DNA from: Helicobacteraceae bacterium
GTDB lineage: Bacteria; Campylobacterota; Campylobacteria; Campylobacterales; SZUA-545
NCBI GenBank assembly: GCA_031282285.1
Contig: JAITEA010000027.1
Location: forward strand, 1-7,824
Reading direction: 5' to 3'
Length of the DNA: 7,824 bases
In this document: positions 1 to 6,315 of the stretch, one piece after another
How positions within the stretch are numbered: the stretch's first letter is position 1
Layout of the letters: each line of letters opens with the position of its first letter
Program-made: the position numbers and the translations under genes
Notes under the pieces: generated by a model
What the model was told of the DNA's origin: nothing
What the model saw: only the letters and a program-made list of their open reading frames with translations
The model's database searches: none

Positions 1-115
1 TCCCGCGCCGGAGAGTATGGATAGCGACGACAATCATATCTACGGCGTGGGCAAACGCGCCGACAGCATTATCACGATATTGCGTATCGAGGCGCTCTTT
101 AAGCGCGCCTTTTAA
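1..115 (+). CDS. 3' end of an unrecognised protein gene (partial)
   Basis: An open frame enters from the left edge, with its first complete codon at base 2, and ends at a TAA at 113-115. The 37 visible C-terminal residues include the stretch IYGVGKRADSIITILR and end in a basic tail, EALFKRAF. Codon use (GCG, CGC, ATC, GGC) matches the neighbouring genes, which supports real coding. I do not recognise the family from so short a fragment and propose no function. The gene is convergent with the large minus-strand gene ending at 926, so bases 116-925 are a 3'-to-3' intergenic space. A perfect 8-bp stem-loop begins 22 nt after the stop (138-159) and could protect or end its transcript, but no T-run follows it. 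Confidence 0.6.
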   Translation, partial: PAPESMDSDDNHIYGVGKRADSIITILRIEALFKRAF

Positions 116-137
116 GCCCCGCCTTCCCGCGATTCGC

Positions 138-159
138 TACCGCTGCAACGCCAGCGGTA
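138..159. repeat. 8-bp perfect stem-loop after the partial gene
   Basis: TACCGCTG (138-145) pairs perfectly with CAGCGGTA (152-159) around a 6-nt loop. The following TAATGACA resembles the GGGAATGACAGG end of the repeat at 785-815, so this is probably a diverged member of the same dispersed family. It lies just after the stop at 115. There is no downstream T-tract, so a classic intrinsic terminator is not supported. Confidence 0.6.
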
Positions 160-172
160 ATGACACTAAACA

Positions 173-206
173 CCCCCCCTAACCCCCCTTATCAGGGGGG
201 AATTGA
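173..206 (+). repeat. C6/G6 hairpin repeat, copy A1
   Basis: The core CCCCCCTTATCAGGGGGG (183-200) forms a 7-bp stem, CCCCCCT with AGGGGGG, around the loop TATC. The identical 18-nt core occurs at 736-753, and close variants occur at 871-887 and, inverted, at 271-289. A second run of seven C lies just upstream (173-179). Confidence 0.8.
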
Positions 207-240
207 GAAGTTGCAATCAGCGAATCCCTCTCCACTACGC

Positions 241-257
241 GAGCGTAGCTTACGCTC
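241..257. repeat. 7-bp perfect stem-loop, GAGCGTA/TACGCTC
   Basis: GAGCGTA (241-247) and TACGCTC (251-257) are exact inverted repeats around GCT. The left arm and its context, GCGAGCGTAGC, recur at 441-451. The element sits between oppositely oriented hairpin copies A1 and A2. Confidence 0.55.
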
Positions 258-291
258 CGCTTCGCCTTCTCCCCCGACAAGGGGGGGGGTT
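253..291 (-). repeat. C6/G6 hairpin repeat, copy A2 (inverted)
   Basis: Read on the minus strand this gives a C9 run, TTGTC, GGGGG, then a tail rich in GAAGCG. It therefore matches the TTGTC-loop copy A4 at 864-899 in inverted orientation. Its G9 run (281-289) is longer than in the other copies and could be unstable in length. Repeat B1 follows directly. Confidence 0.7.
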
Positions 292-322
292 CCCGTCATT
301 CCCGCACAAGCGCCAATCCATC
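292..322 (+). repeat. ATTCCCGC-type dispersed repeat, copy B1
   Basis: These 31 bases match the reverse complement of 785-815 at 26 of 31 positions by my own alignment. The shared core is GTCATTCCCGC and the shared end is AATCCATC. Short repeats with this ATTCCCGC dyad occur between genes in many proteobacteria. This copy has lost part of the right stem (CGCCAATCC rather than CGAGAATCC). Confidence 0.7.
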
Positions 323-414
323 TTAAAAACAAGCGAAATACAAAAAGCGCTTTGTTTGCATTCTCTCCCCCCGCGCGCTTAAAGCCGCCCTTTTAGATCG
401 CGTATTGAGCGTCT

Positions 415-480
415 AGCGCGACGAAGGGGTATCCCCGTTAGCGAGCGTAGCGAAGCGTTAAACGGGGGAATAGTCGCGTT
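415..480. repeat. Two-tiered inverted-repeat structure
   Basis: The outer arms AGCGCGAC (415-422) and GTCGCGTT (473-480) pair over 8 bp including one G-T pair. The inner arms CCCCGTT (433-439) and AACGGGG (461-467) pair over 7 bp. The apex contains GCGAGCGTAGCGAAGCG (441-457). The short alternative GGGG-TAT-CCCC hairpin (426-436) would compete with the inner stem. The structure is evident from the sequence, but whether it acts as RNA or is only a palindromic repeat is unknown. Confidence 0.5.
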
Positions 481-540
481 TGCGTGTAATAGAATAGCGA
501 GATAAAAGGATTAAAGGCTCAAAGCGCGCGGTTTCTTTAT

Positions 541-656
541 CTTGCTAACTTTCTTGCCCCAAAACGAGCGAGCGGCGGAGCGGCGCAGAGCGACGCTCGC
601 ATATAGAGATGGATATCCGTCTTCTTGCCCCAATGGCGGCAAAGAAAGCAAGAAAG
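541..656. repeat. Inverted CTTTCTTGC boxes with an internal direct repeat
   Basis: CTTTCTTGC (549-557) is exactly inverted at 648-656 as GCAAGAAAG. The match extends imperfectly outward and inward, since CTTGCT also precedes the left box and reappears in the inverted right arm. TTCTTGCCCCAA occurs twice in direct orientation (551-562 and 622-633). The enclosed DNA between the two boxes is 90 bases, far too short for a gene. This resembles the remnant of a small non-autonomous palindromic element, but no target-site duplication was recognised. Confidence 0.45.
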
Positions 657-728
657 AGAAAAGATAAGCGAGCGTTGATCGGGAAGGCGAAGGTTTGGCG
701 AGGTGGATTTGCGCCTTCTGCAAACCAC

Positions 729-763
729 CCTCAATCCCCCCTTATCAGGGGGGAAGCGGCGCG
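729..763 (+). repeat. C6/G6 hairpin repeat, copy A3
   Basis: It begins CCTCAAT, has the core CCCCCCTTATCAGGGGGG (736-753) and ends AAGCGGCGCG. Both flanks are shared with copy A4, so the repeat unit is about 35 bases and not only the hairpin. Confidence 0.8.
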
Positions 764-784
764 AGAGCGGCGGTCGCGTATGGA

Positions 785-815
785 GATGGATTCTCGCCTG
801 CGCGGGAATGACAGG
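785..815 (-). repeat. ATTCCCGC-type dispersed repeat, copy B2 (inverted)
   Basis: This is the inverted partner of 292-322 (26 of 31 matches). ATTCTCGC (790-797) pairs with GCGGGAAT (802-809) with one T-G pair and the loop CTGC, so this copy keeps the full stem. It lies between hairpin copies A3 and A4. Confidence 0.7.
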
Positions 816-863
816 AAAAGGCGTGATCGCAAGTTTAACGGCTTATGAAAGGTTTGAACCCCA

Positions 864-899
864 CCTCAATCCCCCCTTGTCGGGGGGCGAAGCGGCGCG
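864..899 (+). repeat. C6/G6 hairpin repeat, copy A4
   Basis: It starts CCTCAAT, has the core CCCCCCTTGTCGGGGGG (871-887) and ends GAAGCGGCGCG. The TTGTC centre matches inverted copy A2. It lies 38 nt beyond the stop of the large minus-strand gene, where its stem could stop or stabilise that transcript. It lacks a T-run on either strand. Confidence 0.8.
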
Positions 900-925
900 T
901 AGGCGTGCGCGGCGTGGGCGGGATT

Positions 926-3900
926 TTAGGGGAAGCGGCGCGGATCGTCGATGGTTTGATTGGAGTCGATCGGCGTCAAATTAATTGAGCCGTTCATATC
1001 GTCAAAATAGCCGTACGCGAGTTTGTTCCGCTCTTTGTGATAGAAATAGAACAGATCGCCGCTTTGCGACGATGTATATACGATCTTGCCCACATTATCG
1101 CCGTCCAAAAACAGATCGTTCGTAAATCTCGTTCCGCCGATCGACAGGATCGATCCTTTGGGGTAATAGACCAGCGTTGTCGTATTGCTGTCGGTAGCGT
1201 TATATTCGTCCAAAGAGAGCGAAAGCTGAACGCCGCTATCAGCCGGAACGCCCGCGTTATCAACCCACTTATGCCAGCTTTGCCCGTTCAGACTAAAAGC
1301 GATTGGCTTAGAGCTAGCCGCGCTTCCGTCCTCTATGGCGTTTGCCGAAAGCAGATGCGTCCCATTGTAAAGCGGCGCGTAAAAGAGCCGCCTGATATCC
1401 GATTGCAACTCGTTGGGCGCCTCGCCGATAATCCTCAGATCGTAATAGGGCTTATTGCGATTGTACATAGAATTATCCACATCCAAGAGGTTCAGCCTAA
1501 GCTCGCCGTTTGTCGCGCCAGAATAGATCAGATAGTCGTTGTTGCCGTTGTCGGAGAGGTTGCCCTCGTAGATATAGAGCTTGCTCGCCTCGTTGGTTTG
1601 CAGCCGCAAGCCGCCGCGCCAGCCGCCGCCTGTTATCGTATCGAAGGCGTACTCGATCGGGCGCGGTTTGCGCGTATCAAACGCGATCCGCTCGTCGATA
1701 AGGCGCGCGCCAAGCCCGCTGGTCATATACAGCCCAAACGCCGCTTGCGGCGCGTTAAACGGCTTTTCGCCGATCGCCTCCAGATCGCGATCGCTAAGCG
1801 AGACAAAATAGTTGTGGCTCGCGCCGTTTTTGAGCATAGGCGCGCTTACGCCGTTAATATTCAAAAAGATATTCTCAGGCATCTCCGTCTGATTGGCGTA
1901 CAACCCCTCCAGACCGATCGCGTCTATCGATATATCCAGCGCGATCTGGTTGCGGGCGGTGGCGAGGGCGTTTGACCCCGCGCCGTCAAAGTGGTTGGAG
2001 TAGCGGCGCGTTACCTTGCGCTCCAGCGCCTTAACGCCGCTTGTCAGCTTGTTTTGCGCCCCGTAATCGCGCATATAGACCCAGTAGCCGCGATCTTTGT
2101 GCAGCTTGTACAAATTGAACCGCGAAAGCGCGACGCGCTGCGAATCCACCGAAACGCTCAGATCCGATTGACGCCACGCGATCGTATCGTCCCCTCTGGT
2201 TACGCCGCCGATGATAATATTGGGCGCGCTCGCGCCGCCAGCCGCCTTTTGCAGGCTGTAAAGCGCGCCTTCGGTCGGAAAATCCGCGCTAAACTGCGCG
2301 ACGAAGCTGAGATCGCCGGTCAAAATCGCGGGCTGATAGGGCGTTCCGTCCTTTTTGATCGCCGCGTTTGCCAGCGCGAAGTGCGAATAAACCTCGCCTA
2401 TCGCGCCTCTGGCGAGCGACCCGTTTTCCTCGTATAGATAGCGCTCCGTCCACTGCCCGCGCCTGCCAAGCTCTTTTAACTCGAAGTTGGGCGCGGCGAT
2501 CGAGCTTAACAAAACGCGACCAGACGGTAGATTGTAGGCGACTACGCCCGTAACGCCCGCGTAACTGTTGATCTTGTCCGCGATCGGATTGTCGTACGCG
2601 ATAAGCGCGTCCGATACGCCGCGCAGCAGAAATTGATCGCCGCTTAATGAATCGTTGTAATCGAACAATCGCAAAAATGTCGCGTCCCGCGCATACACGC
2701 GCTTATTCGCGGCTATTAACAGCGTATCGAACGCGCCGCTGAAATCCGCGTCGATCAAAACCGCGCCGCCATTTGTCGTGGCGCCTCTTGAGTCGATCGC
2801 CGCGCTAACGGCGGTCAAAGCGCCCTGCGCGTCGCTTGCGCCGCTAAGATCGATCGAGCTTATCAGATTGTCGCCCGCAAAGCCAAGCTGGATAGCGGCG
2901 TTTTTGGGCATGGACGCGCTAAACAGCGCGCTATTTAGACGCAGCGCCAATATATGCTCGTCCGTTCTTGTCGTATTAAAAACGGGCGTCTCGAACGCGC
3001 CAATATATAGCTCCTGTTTGGCGATTGTTTTCAGCCCGTCGAGCGCCACGCCAAAATCCTCGTCGCTAATTAAAACAATGCCGTCGAGCGCGCCATTTTT
3101 CGCGGGATAGGCGCGTATCTTCCAGCCGTTTTCGCCGCCGGCGTTCAGCGCCGCGATCTTGGCGTTAAAATTGCGCGCCGTCTCTTTTGTATCTAACCCC
3201 GCTACGATCTCTACAATATTTTTTGCGAAATTATCTCTAACCTTAAGCCCGTTCAGATCGGCGCTGCCAACAAAAACCGCGCTCGGGGCGTTTCGCAAAA
3301 AGCCGTCGTTAAAGCTCAGCATATTCCAGCCGAGCGCGACTTTGCCGTTGTAGCGATCGTCGCCTAGTTCGCCTTTGGCGAGTATCAGCCCAGCGTTAAT
3401 ATCCGCGCTCGAATCGACGCGTATCCAGTAGGCTTTGCCCTCCTCTAGGCTGTCGAAGTCGTTATTGACGCTTTGCGATCCGTAGGTCGCCCAAGTCTGC
3501 GAGTCGGGATTCCACGAGTAGGCGGTAACGCCGCCGTTTAAGAGCTTCTGGCGACCGCCCGTTACGATCGTCGCGGCGGAGCAAAACAGACTTTCGCAAT
3601 CGATCTGGAAATGGTCCATCGCGGAGAGGTTGTTGTCGCTTAAGTTGGCGTCGATCAGATCGGCGATCTTTGTAACCTTCACTTCGTCCTTGCGCGGCGC
3701 TAGTTGCGCGGGCGCGCCTTGCGTATATTTCGGGTCAAATACGCCCTGCATCACCAGCCCGTCGTTAAACTTGATATAAAACGGCTTGCCTTTATAGTTT
3801 GCTTGGAAGCGAATCTCCAGATCAGCCCGCCTGCCCTCTCCCTCGCTCGCGACAAACATACCAAGCATAACTTGATTTGCCTCTTTGGGCAGCGCCTCGT

Positions 3901-4216
3901 AGTTGATAGTCGCGGCGAATAGATCTGAATCGCTCGGCAAAATCTTAAGCCCGATCGTCGAGGAGAGCTCGTCGCCTTTGTTGTCGCCGCCAATGTCGTT
4001 TTTTACGCTCGCGCTCAGATAATCCCAAGTAAAACCGCCGCTTTCCGCTTCGATAATCATCGTCCAATCGCCGTTGCTTTCCAAGTTTCTGGGCATCGCG
4101 CCGTGAAAACCGTTGATCCCGACAAGATGCCAAACGCCCTTTTTGAGCGGAAGCTGATAGGTCGAGGAGGCAAAAACGCCGATAAAACATATAATCCAGA
4201 TAGCCGCTGCCCGCAT
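926..4216 (-). CDS. Large secreted protein of unknown function with recurrent Trp motifs
   Basis: The predicted product is about 1096 residues. I chose the ATG at 4216 because it opens a typical signal peptide (MRAAAIWIICFIGVFASS) and has GGGGAA a few bases upstream. The longer frame from a TTG at 4264 would bury the signal sequence behind 16 polar residues. The mature part should be exported to the periplasm or cell surface. Recurrent features, numbered from the chosen Met, are KGVWHLVGI (26-34), AYSWN (232-236), KAYWIRV (261-267), LGWNMLSF (295-302) and RGYWVYM (709-715). Cys207 and Cys212 are the only cysteines outside the signal peptide and could form a disulfide. The rest is rich in Asn, Asp, Gly, Ser and Ala, as in beta-rich surface proteins. 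No transmembrane anchor, autotransporter barrel or lipobox was seen. It lies 70 nt after xseA on the same strand and may be co-transcribed. I do not recognise a named family. Confidence 0.8.
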   Translation of the reverse strand: MRAAAIWIICFIGVFASSTYQLPLKKGVWHLVGINGFHGAMPRNLESNGDWTMIIEAESGGFTWDYLSASVKNDIGGDNKGDELSSTIGLKILPSDSDLFAATINYEALPKEANQVMLGMFVASEGEGRRADLEIRFQANYKGKPFYIKFNDGLVMQGVFDPKYTQGAPAQLAPRKDEVKVTKIADLIDANLSDNNLSAMDHFQIDCESLFCSAATIVTGGRQKLLNGGVTAYSWNPDSQTWATYGSQSVNNDFDSLEEGKAYWIRVDSSADINAGLILAKGELGDDRYNGKVALGWNMLSFNDGFLRNAPSAVFVGSADLNGLKVRDNFAKNIVEIVAGLDTKETARNFNAKIAALNAGGENGWKIRAYPAKNGALDGIVLISDEDFGVALDGLKTIAKQELYIGAFETPVFNTTRTDEHILALRLNSALFSASMPKNAAIQLGFAGDNLISSIDLSGASDAQGALTAVSAAIDSRGATTNGGAVLIDADFSGAFDTLLIAANKRVYARDATFLRLFDYNDSLSGDQFLLRGVSDALIAYDNPIADKINSYAGVTGVVAYNLPSGRVLLSSIAAPNFELKELGRRGQWTERYLYEENGSLARGAIGEVYSHFALANAAIKKDGTPYQPAILTGDLSFVAQFSADFPTEGALYSLQKAAGGASAPNIIIGGVTRGDDTIAWRQSDLSVSVDSQRVALSRFNLYKLHKDRGYWVYMRDYGAQNKLTSGVKALERKVTRRYSNHFDGAGSNALATARNQIALDISIDAIGLEGLYANQTEMPENIFLNINGVSAPMLKNGASHNYFVSLSDRDLEAIGEKPFNAPQAAFGLYMTSGLGARLIDERIAFDTRKPRPIEYAFDTITGGGWRGGLRLQTNEASKLYIYEGNLSDNGNNDYLIYSGATNGELRLNLLDVDNSMYNRNKPYYDLRIIGEAPNELQSDIRRLFYAPLYNGTHLLSANAIEDGSAASSKPIAFSLNGQSWHKWVDNAGVPADSGVQLSLSLDEYNATDSNTTTLVYYPKGSILSIGGTRFTNDLFLDGDNVGKIVYTSSQSGDLFYFYHKERNKLAYGYFDDMNGSINLTPIDSNQTIDDPRRFP

Positions 4217-4286
4217 AGTATTCCCCGCGTCGGTTTTAACTATATCAGCAAGCGGCGTTCCCAACTTGCAATAAAACCCCCGTCGT

Positions 4287-5606
4287 CTATAGCGCTTTGA
4301 CCTCTTTTGCCTCCGCGATCGCGCTGTGTTTGCCGTCGGTGAGCGTGAAGCGATCGAGCGGCTTTAGCTCCCCGACGCTGGCGATCTTGCCGCCTACGAT
4401 CAGTTGCGCGGTTTTGGCGGGTATTCTTTTGGCGGGATCGAGCGTTTCCAGTCGGGCGTTTAGCTGTAAAAGCTCGTCCGCGTAGCGGCGCAGCGCGAAC
4501 TCGTACGAGAGGCATAGCCGCTGGGCAAACTGCGCCGTTTCCGCCAAAGAGCGCGTTATACTTGCAAGCGGGCTGAGCTGTTTTAGCATCGTTTTAAGAT
4601 GATCGATCAGGCTAATTTGCCCCGTCAGATAGGCGCGAAAACGATCGTCGATCCTTGCGCCAAGCTGCGCGGCTTCGGTTTGATTGCGCTCTATTCTGGC
4701 AAGCGGGCTGAGCTGTTTTAGCATCGTTTTGAGATGGTTCAAAAACCCCTCTTTCTGCGTCAGCAAAACGCTAAGCCGATCGCTTAACGCCGCGCTTAGA
4801 TCGTCTATGCGAAGCCGCTCCTCGTTCTGATCGGGCAAGAGCGTCTCCATCGCCGCGCTGGGCGTGGGAGCGCGCCTGTCGGCGACAAAATCGGTAATCA
4901 CAAAATCGATCTCGTGCCCAATCGCGCTTACGATCGGCGTTTTGGCGTCGAATACCGCCCGCGCTACGCGCTCGTCGTTGAACTGCCAGAGATCCTCCAT
5001 CGATCCGCCGCCGCGCGCCAGCACGATAATATCCGCGCCGATCGAATCGGCAAGCGCGATCGATCGCGTTATCGAAGCGGCGGCGGCTTCGCCCTGAACG
5101 ATAGTGTTGATGCAGACAAAGCGCGTCAGCAGCCAGCGTTTTTGCGCCACGCGGAGCATATCCTGAAGCGCCGCGCCGCTCGCGCTGGTAACGAGCGCGA
5201 TCAGCTTCGGATAGCGCGGCAAAGGTTTTTTGCGGTTTTCGTCGAAGTAGCCCATCGCGGCGAGCTTCTTTTTGAGCTGTTCGTACGCCGCGGCTAACGC
5301 GCCCGCGCCGTCTGGCTCCACGCTCTGCGCGATGATCTGATAACGCCCCTGCGGCGGATAGACGCTCACGCCGCCAAACACGATCGCCCGCATACCCGTT
5401 TCCAGACGAAACTTCATCTTGGCGGCGTTGGCGCGGAATATCACCGCGTCGATCGAGGCGGCGGCGTCTTTGAGCGAGAAATAGATATGCCCGCTGGAGT
5501 GGTAGGTTACGCGCCCCGTTTCGCCTCTGACGCAGACGACGCTGAAGGTCGCCTCGATCGAGGCTTTCAGTTGCGCGGTGAGTTCGCCGACGCTCTGCGC
5601 GTTCAT
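4287..5606 (-). CDS. xseA: Exonuclease VII large subunit
   Basis: With XseB, this subunit forms cytoplasmic exonuclease VII, which degrades single-stranded DNA to oligonucleotides from both ends without needing a metal ion. The ATG at 5606 is preferred because it overlaps the ubiE stop as ATGA and gives a normal 439-residue protein. The frame runs 17 codons further upstream inside ubiE. An N-terminal OB-fold (about 5-95) carries SGHIYFSLKD (38-47). The catalytic domain shows GYFDENRKK (119-127), RGGGS (198-202), EDLWQFNDE (204-212), GHEIDF (230-235) and RAPTPSAA (245-252), which together are diagnostic of the family. A coiled-coil region follows, then the C-terminal tail ending in LTDGKHSAIAEA. 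The coiled coil contains HLKTMLKQLSPLA twice, at 291-303 and 336-348, from a 45-codon in-frame duplication. No xseB is visible in the window. The stop is TAG (4287-4289). Confidence 0.95.
   Translation of the reverse strand: MNAQSVGELTAQLKASIEATFSVVCVRGETGRVTYHSSGHIYFSLKDAAASIDAVIFRANAAKMKFRLETGMRAIVFGGVSVYPPQGRYQIIAQSVEPDGAGALAAAYEQLKKKLAAMGYFDENRKKPLPRYPKLIALVTSASGAALQDMLRVAQKRWLLTRFVCINTIVQGEAAAASITRSIALADSIGADIIVLARGGGSMEDLWQFNDERVARAVFDAKTPIVSAIGHEIDFVITDFVADRRAPTPSAAMETLLPDQNEERLRIDDLSAALSDRLSVLLTQKEGFLNHLKTMLKQLSPLARIERNQTEAAQLGARIDDRFRAYLTGQISLIDHLKTMLKQLSPLASITRSLAETAQFAQRLCLSYEFALRRYADELLQLNARLETLDPAKRIPAKTAQLIVGGKIASVGELKPLDRFTLTDGKHSAIAEAKEVKAL
4564..4736 (-). repeat. In-frame direct repeat inside xseA
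   Basis: Bases 4564-4601 and 4699-4736 are identical at 37 of 38 positions, including 32 perfect bases in a row. The offset is 135 bases, exactly 45 codons, so the reading frame is kept. Each copy encodes the HLKTMLKQLSPLA helix segment of the XseA coiled coil. The intervening codons are clearly more diverged than the repeat cores. Confidence 0.85.
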
Positions 5607-6313
5607 TGGCGTTTGCGGGCTATAAACCGCGTACTGATCTTGAAGGTTTCGTCCCAAACCTGCGCGATCTCAAAGCCCGCGCTTTTCAGCTTCTCGCAAA
5701 GCTCCTCCGCGCTTAGAAAGTCGTCTATCGATTCGGGCAGATAGGTATAGGCGCGCGGGTCTTTGGAGATCAGCCTGCCGATCGCGGGCAGAACGCGCTT
5801 AAGGTAAAACGAAACGAAACGACCGGAGAGGCTCTTGCGCTCCACGCGCATAAACTCGAGTATCAGCAGTACGCCGTTTGGTTTTAGCAGTCGGTAAAAC
5901 TCCGCCAAAGCTTTGTCGATCTCGACTACATTGCGAATGCCGTAGCTGATGCTAAGCAGATCGGCTTCGCCATCCGGCAGCGGTATGGCGGTCGCCTCGC
6001 TTTTGATCAGCGTCGCGTTTAGCGGCTTTGTCGCGGCGACACTGAGCATATTTTGCGAAGGATCAACGCCATACGCTAGATCGATGGTTACGCCCAGCTT
6101 CGCCGCGGCTTTGCGCCAGAAGGCGATCAGATCGCCCGTGCCGGTCGCCGCGTCGATTAGTATCGCCGATTTGCCGCCGAATATTTTCAGCGCGCTTTCG
6201 CAGCCGCGCCGCCGCCAGCGGCGATCGACGCCAAAACTTAAGACGCGGTTTAGCTTGTCGTAAGTCGGCGAAATCTCGTCGAACATACGAATTATGCTCT
6301 GCTGTTTGTCCAT
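5603..6313 (-). CDS. ubiE: UbiE/MenG-type quinone C-methyltransferase
   Basis: This 236-residue class I SAM-dependent methyltransferase adds the ring methyl group to demethylmenaquinone (and, in organisms that make it, to a ubiquinone intermediate). Campylobacterota use menaquinone, so MenG activity is the likely role here. The sequence shows the family's N-terminal FDEISPTYDKLN (11-22), the SAM-binding motif DAATGTGDL (54-62), the post-I acidic loop YGVDPSQNML (81-90), ISYGIRNV (122-129) and the C-terminal AYTYLPESIDDF (188-199). Length is normal for the family. The start at 6313 is set by TAAGG five bases upstream and lies 2 nt after the stop of the YrdC-like gene. Its TGA (5603-5605) overlaps the xseA ATG, indicating translational coupling. 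The functional link to the neighbours looks incidental, as in a housekeeping operon. Confidence 0.95.
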   Translation of the reverse strand: MDKQQSIIRMFDEISPTYDKLNRVLSFGVDRRWRRRGCESALKIFGGKSAILIDAATGTGDLIAFWRKAAAKLGVTIDLAYGVDPSQNMLSVAATKPLNATLIKSEATAIPLPDGEADLLSISYGIRNVVEIDKALAEFYRLLKPNGVLLILEFMRVERKSLSGRFVSFYLKRVLPAIGRLISKDPRAYTYLPESIDDFLSAEELCEKLKSAGFEIAQVWDETFKISTRFIARKRQ

Positions 6314-6315
6314 TA

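Larger units (their letters stand above)
116..925. other. Gene-free convergent intergenic region filled with repeats
   Basis: This stretch of about 810 bases separates two genes that end toward each other. The open frames it contains are low-complexity (proline, arginine and serine rich), cross the hairpin repeats and lack convincing start sites, so I call none of them genes. It contains four copies of a C6/G6 hairpin, two clear copies of an ATTCCCGC-type repeat plus one related stem-loop, a two-stem structure at 415-480, and inverted CTTTCTTGC boxes at 549-557 and 648-656. No tRNA, CRISPR array or transposase remnant was seen. Because both flanking genes terminate here, no promoter is needed in the region, and I see no strong one. 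Confidence 0.75.

Noticed and set aside
160..396. Plus-strand open frame of 78 codons in the intergenic region
   Set aside because: It runs through hairpin and dispersed repeats, its product is proline- and serine-rich low complexity, and it has no ribosome site.
864..899. Intrinsic terminator for the large minus-strand gene
   Set aside because: The stem is strong, but no T-run follows on the minus strand, and the same unit occurs as a dispersed repeat. It is kept as a repeat with a possible secondary role.
160..900. CRISPR array
   Set aside because: The repeats are few, unevenly spaced, in both orientations and differ in sequence. There are no uniform spacers and no cas gene.
609..984. Overlapping plus-strand open frames of 79 and 93 codons
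   Set aside because: They translate repeat copies A3, B2 and A4 and overlap the end of the large minus-strand gene. Nothing in them resembles a protein family.
1037..1975. 312-codon plus-strand open frame opposite the large secreted protein
   Set aside because: It is antisense to a better-supported frame with a signal peptide. Such long shadows arise from GC-leaning codon use, and its Arg/Ile/Val-rich product has no recognisable motif.
4217..4264. Upstream TTG start adding 16 residues to the large secreted protein
   Set aside because: It would place polar residues before a clean signal peptide, whereas the internal ATG has a GGGGAA site.
5607..5657. 17-residue N-terminal extension of XseA
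   Set aside because: It lies wholly within the ubiE coding region. The ATGA overlap gives a standard start and a normal OB-fold N-terminus.
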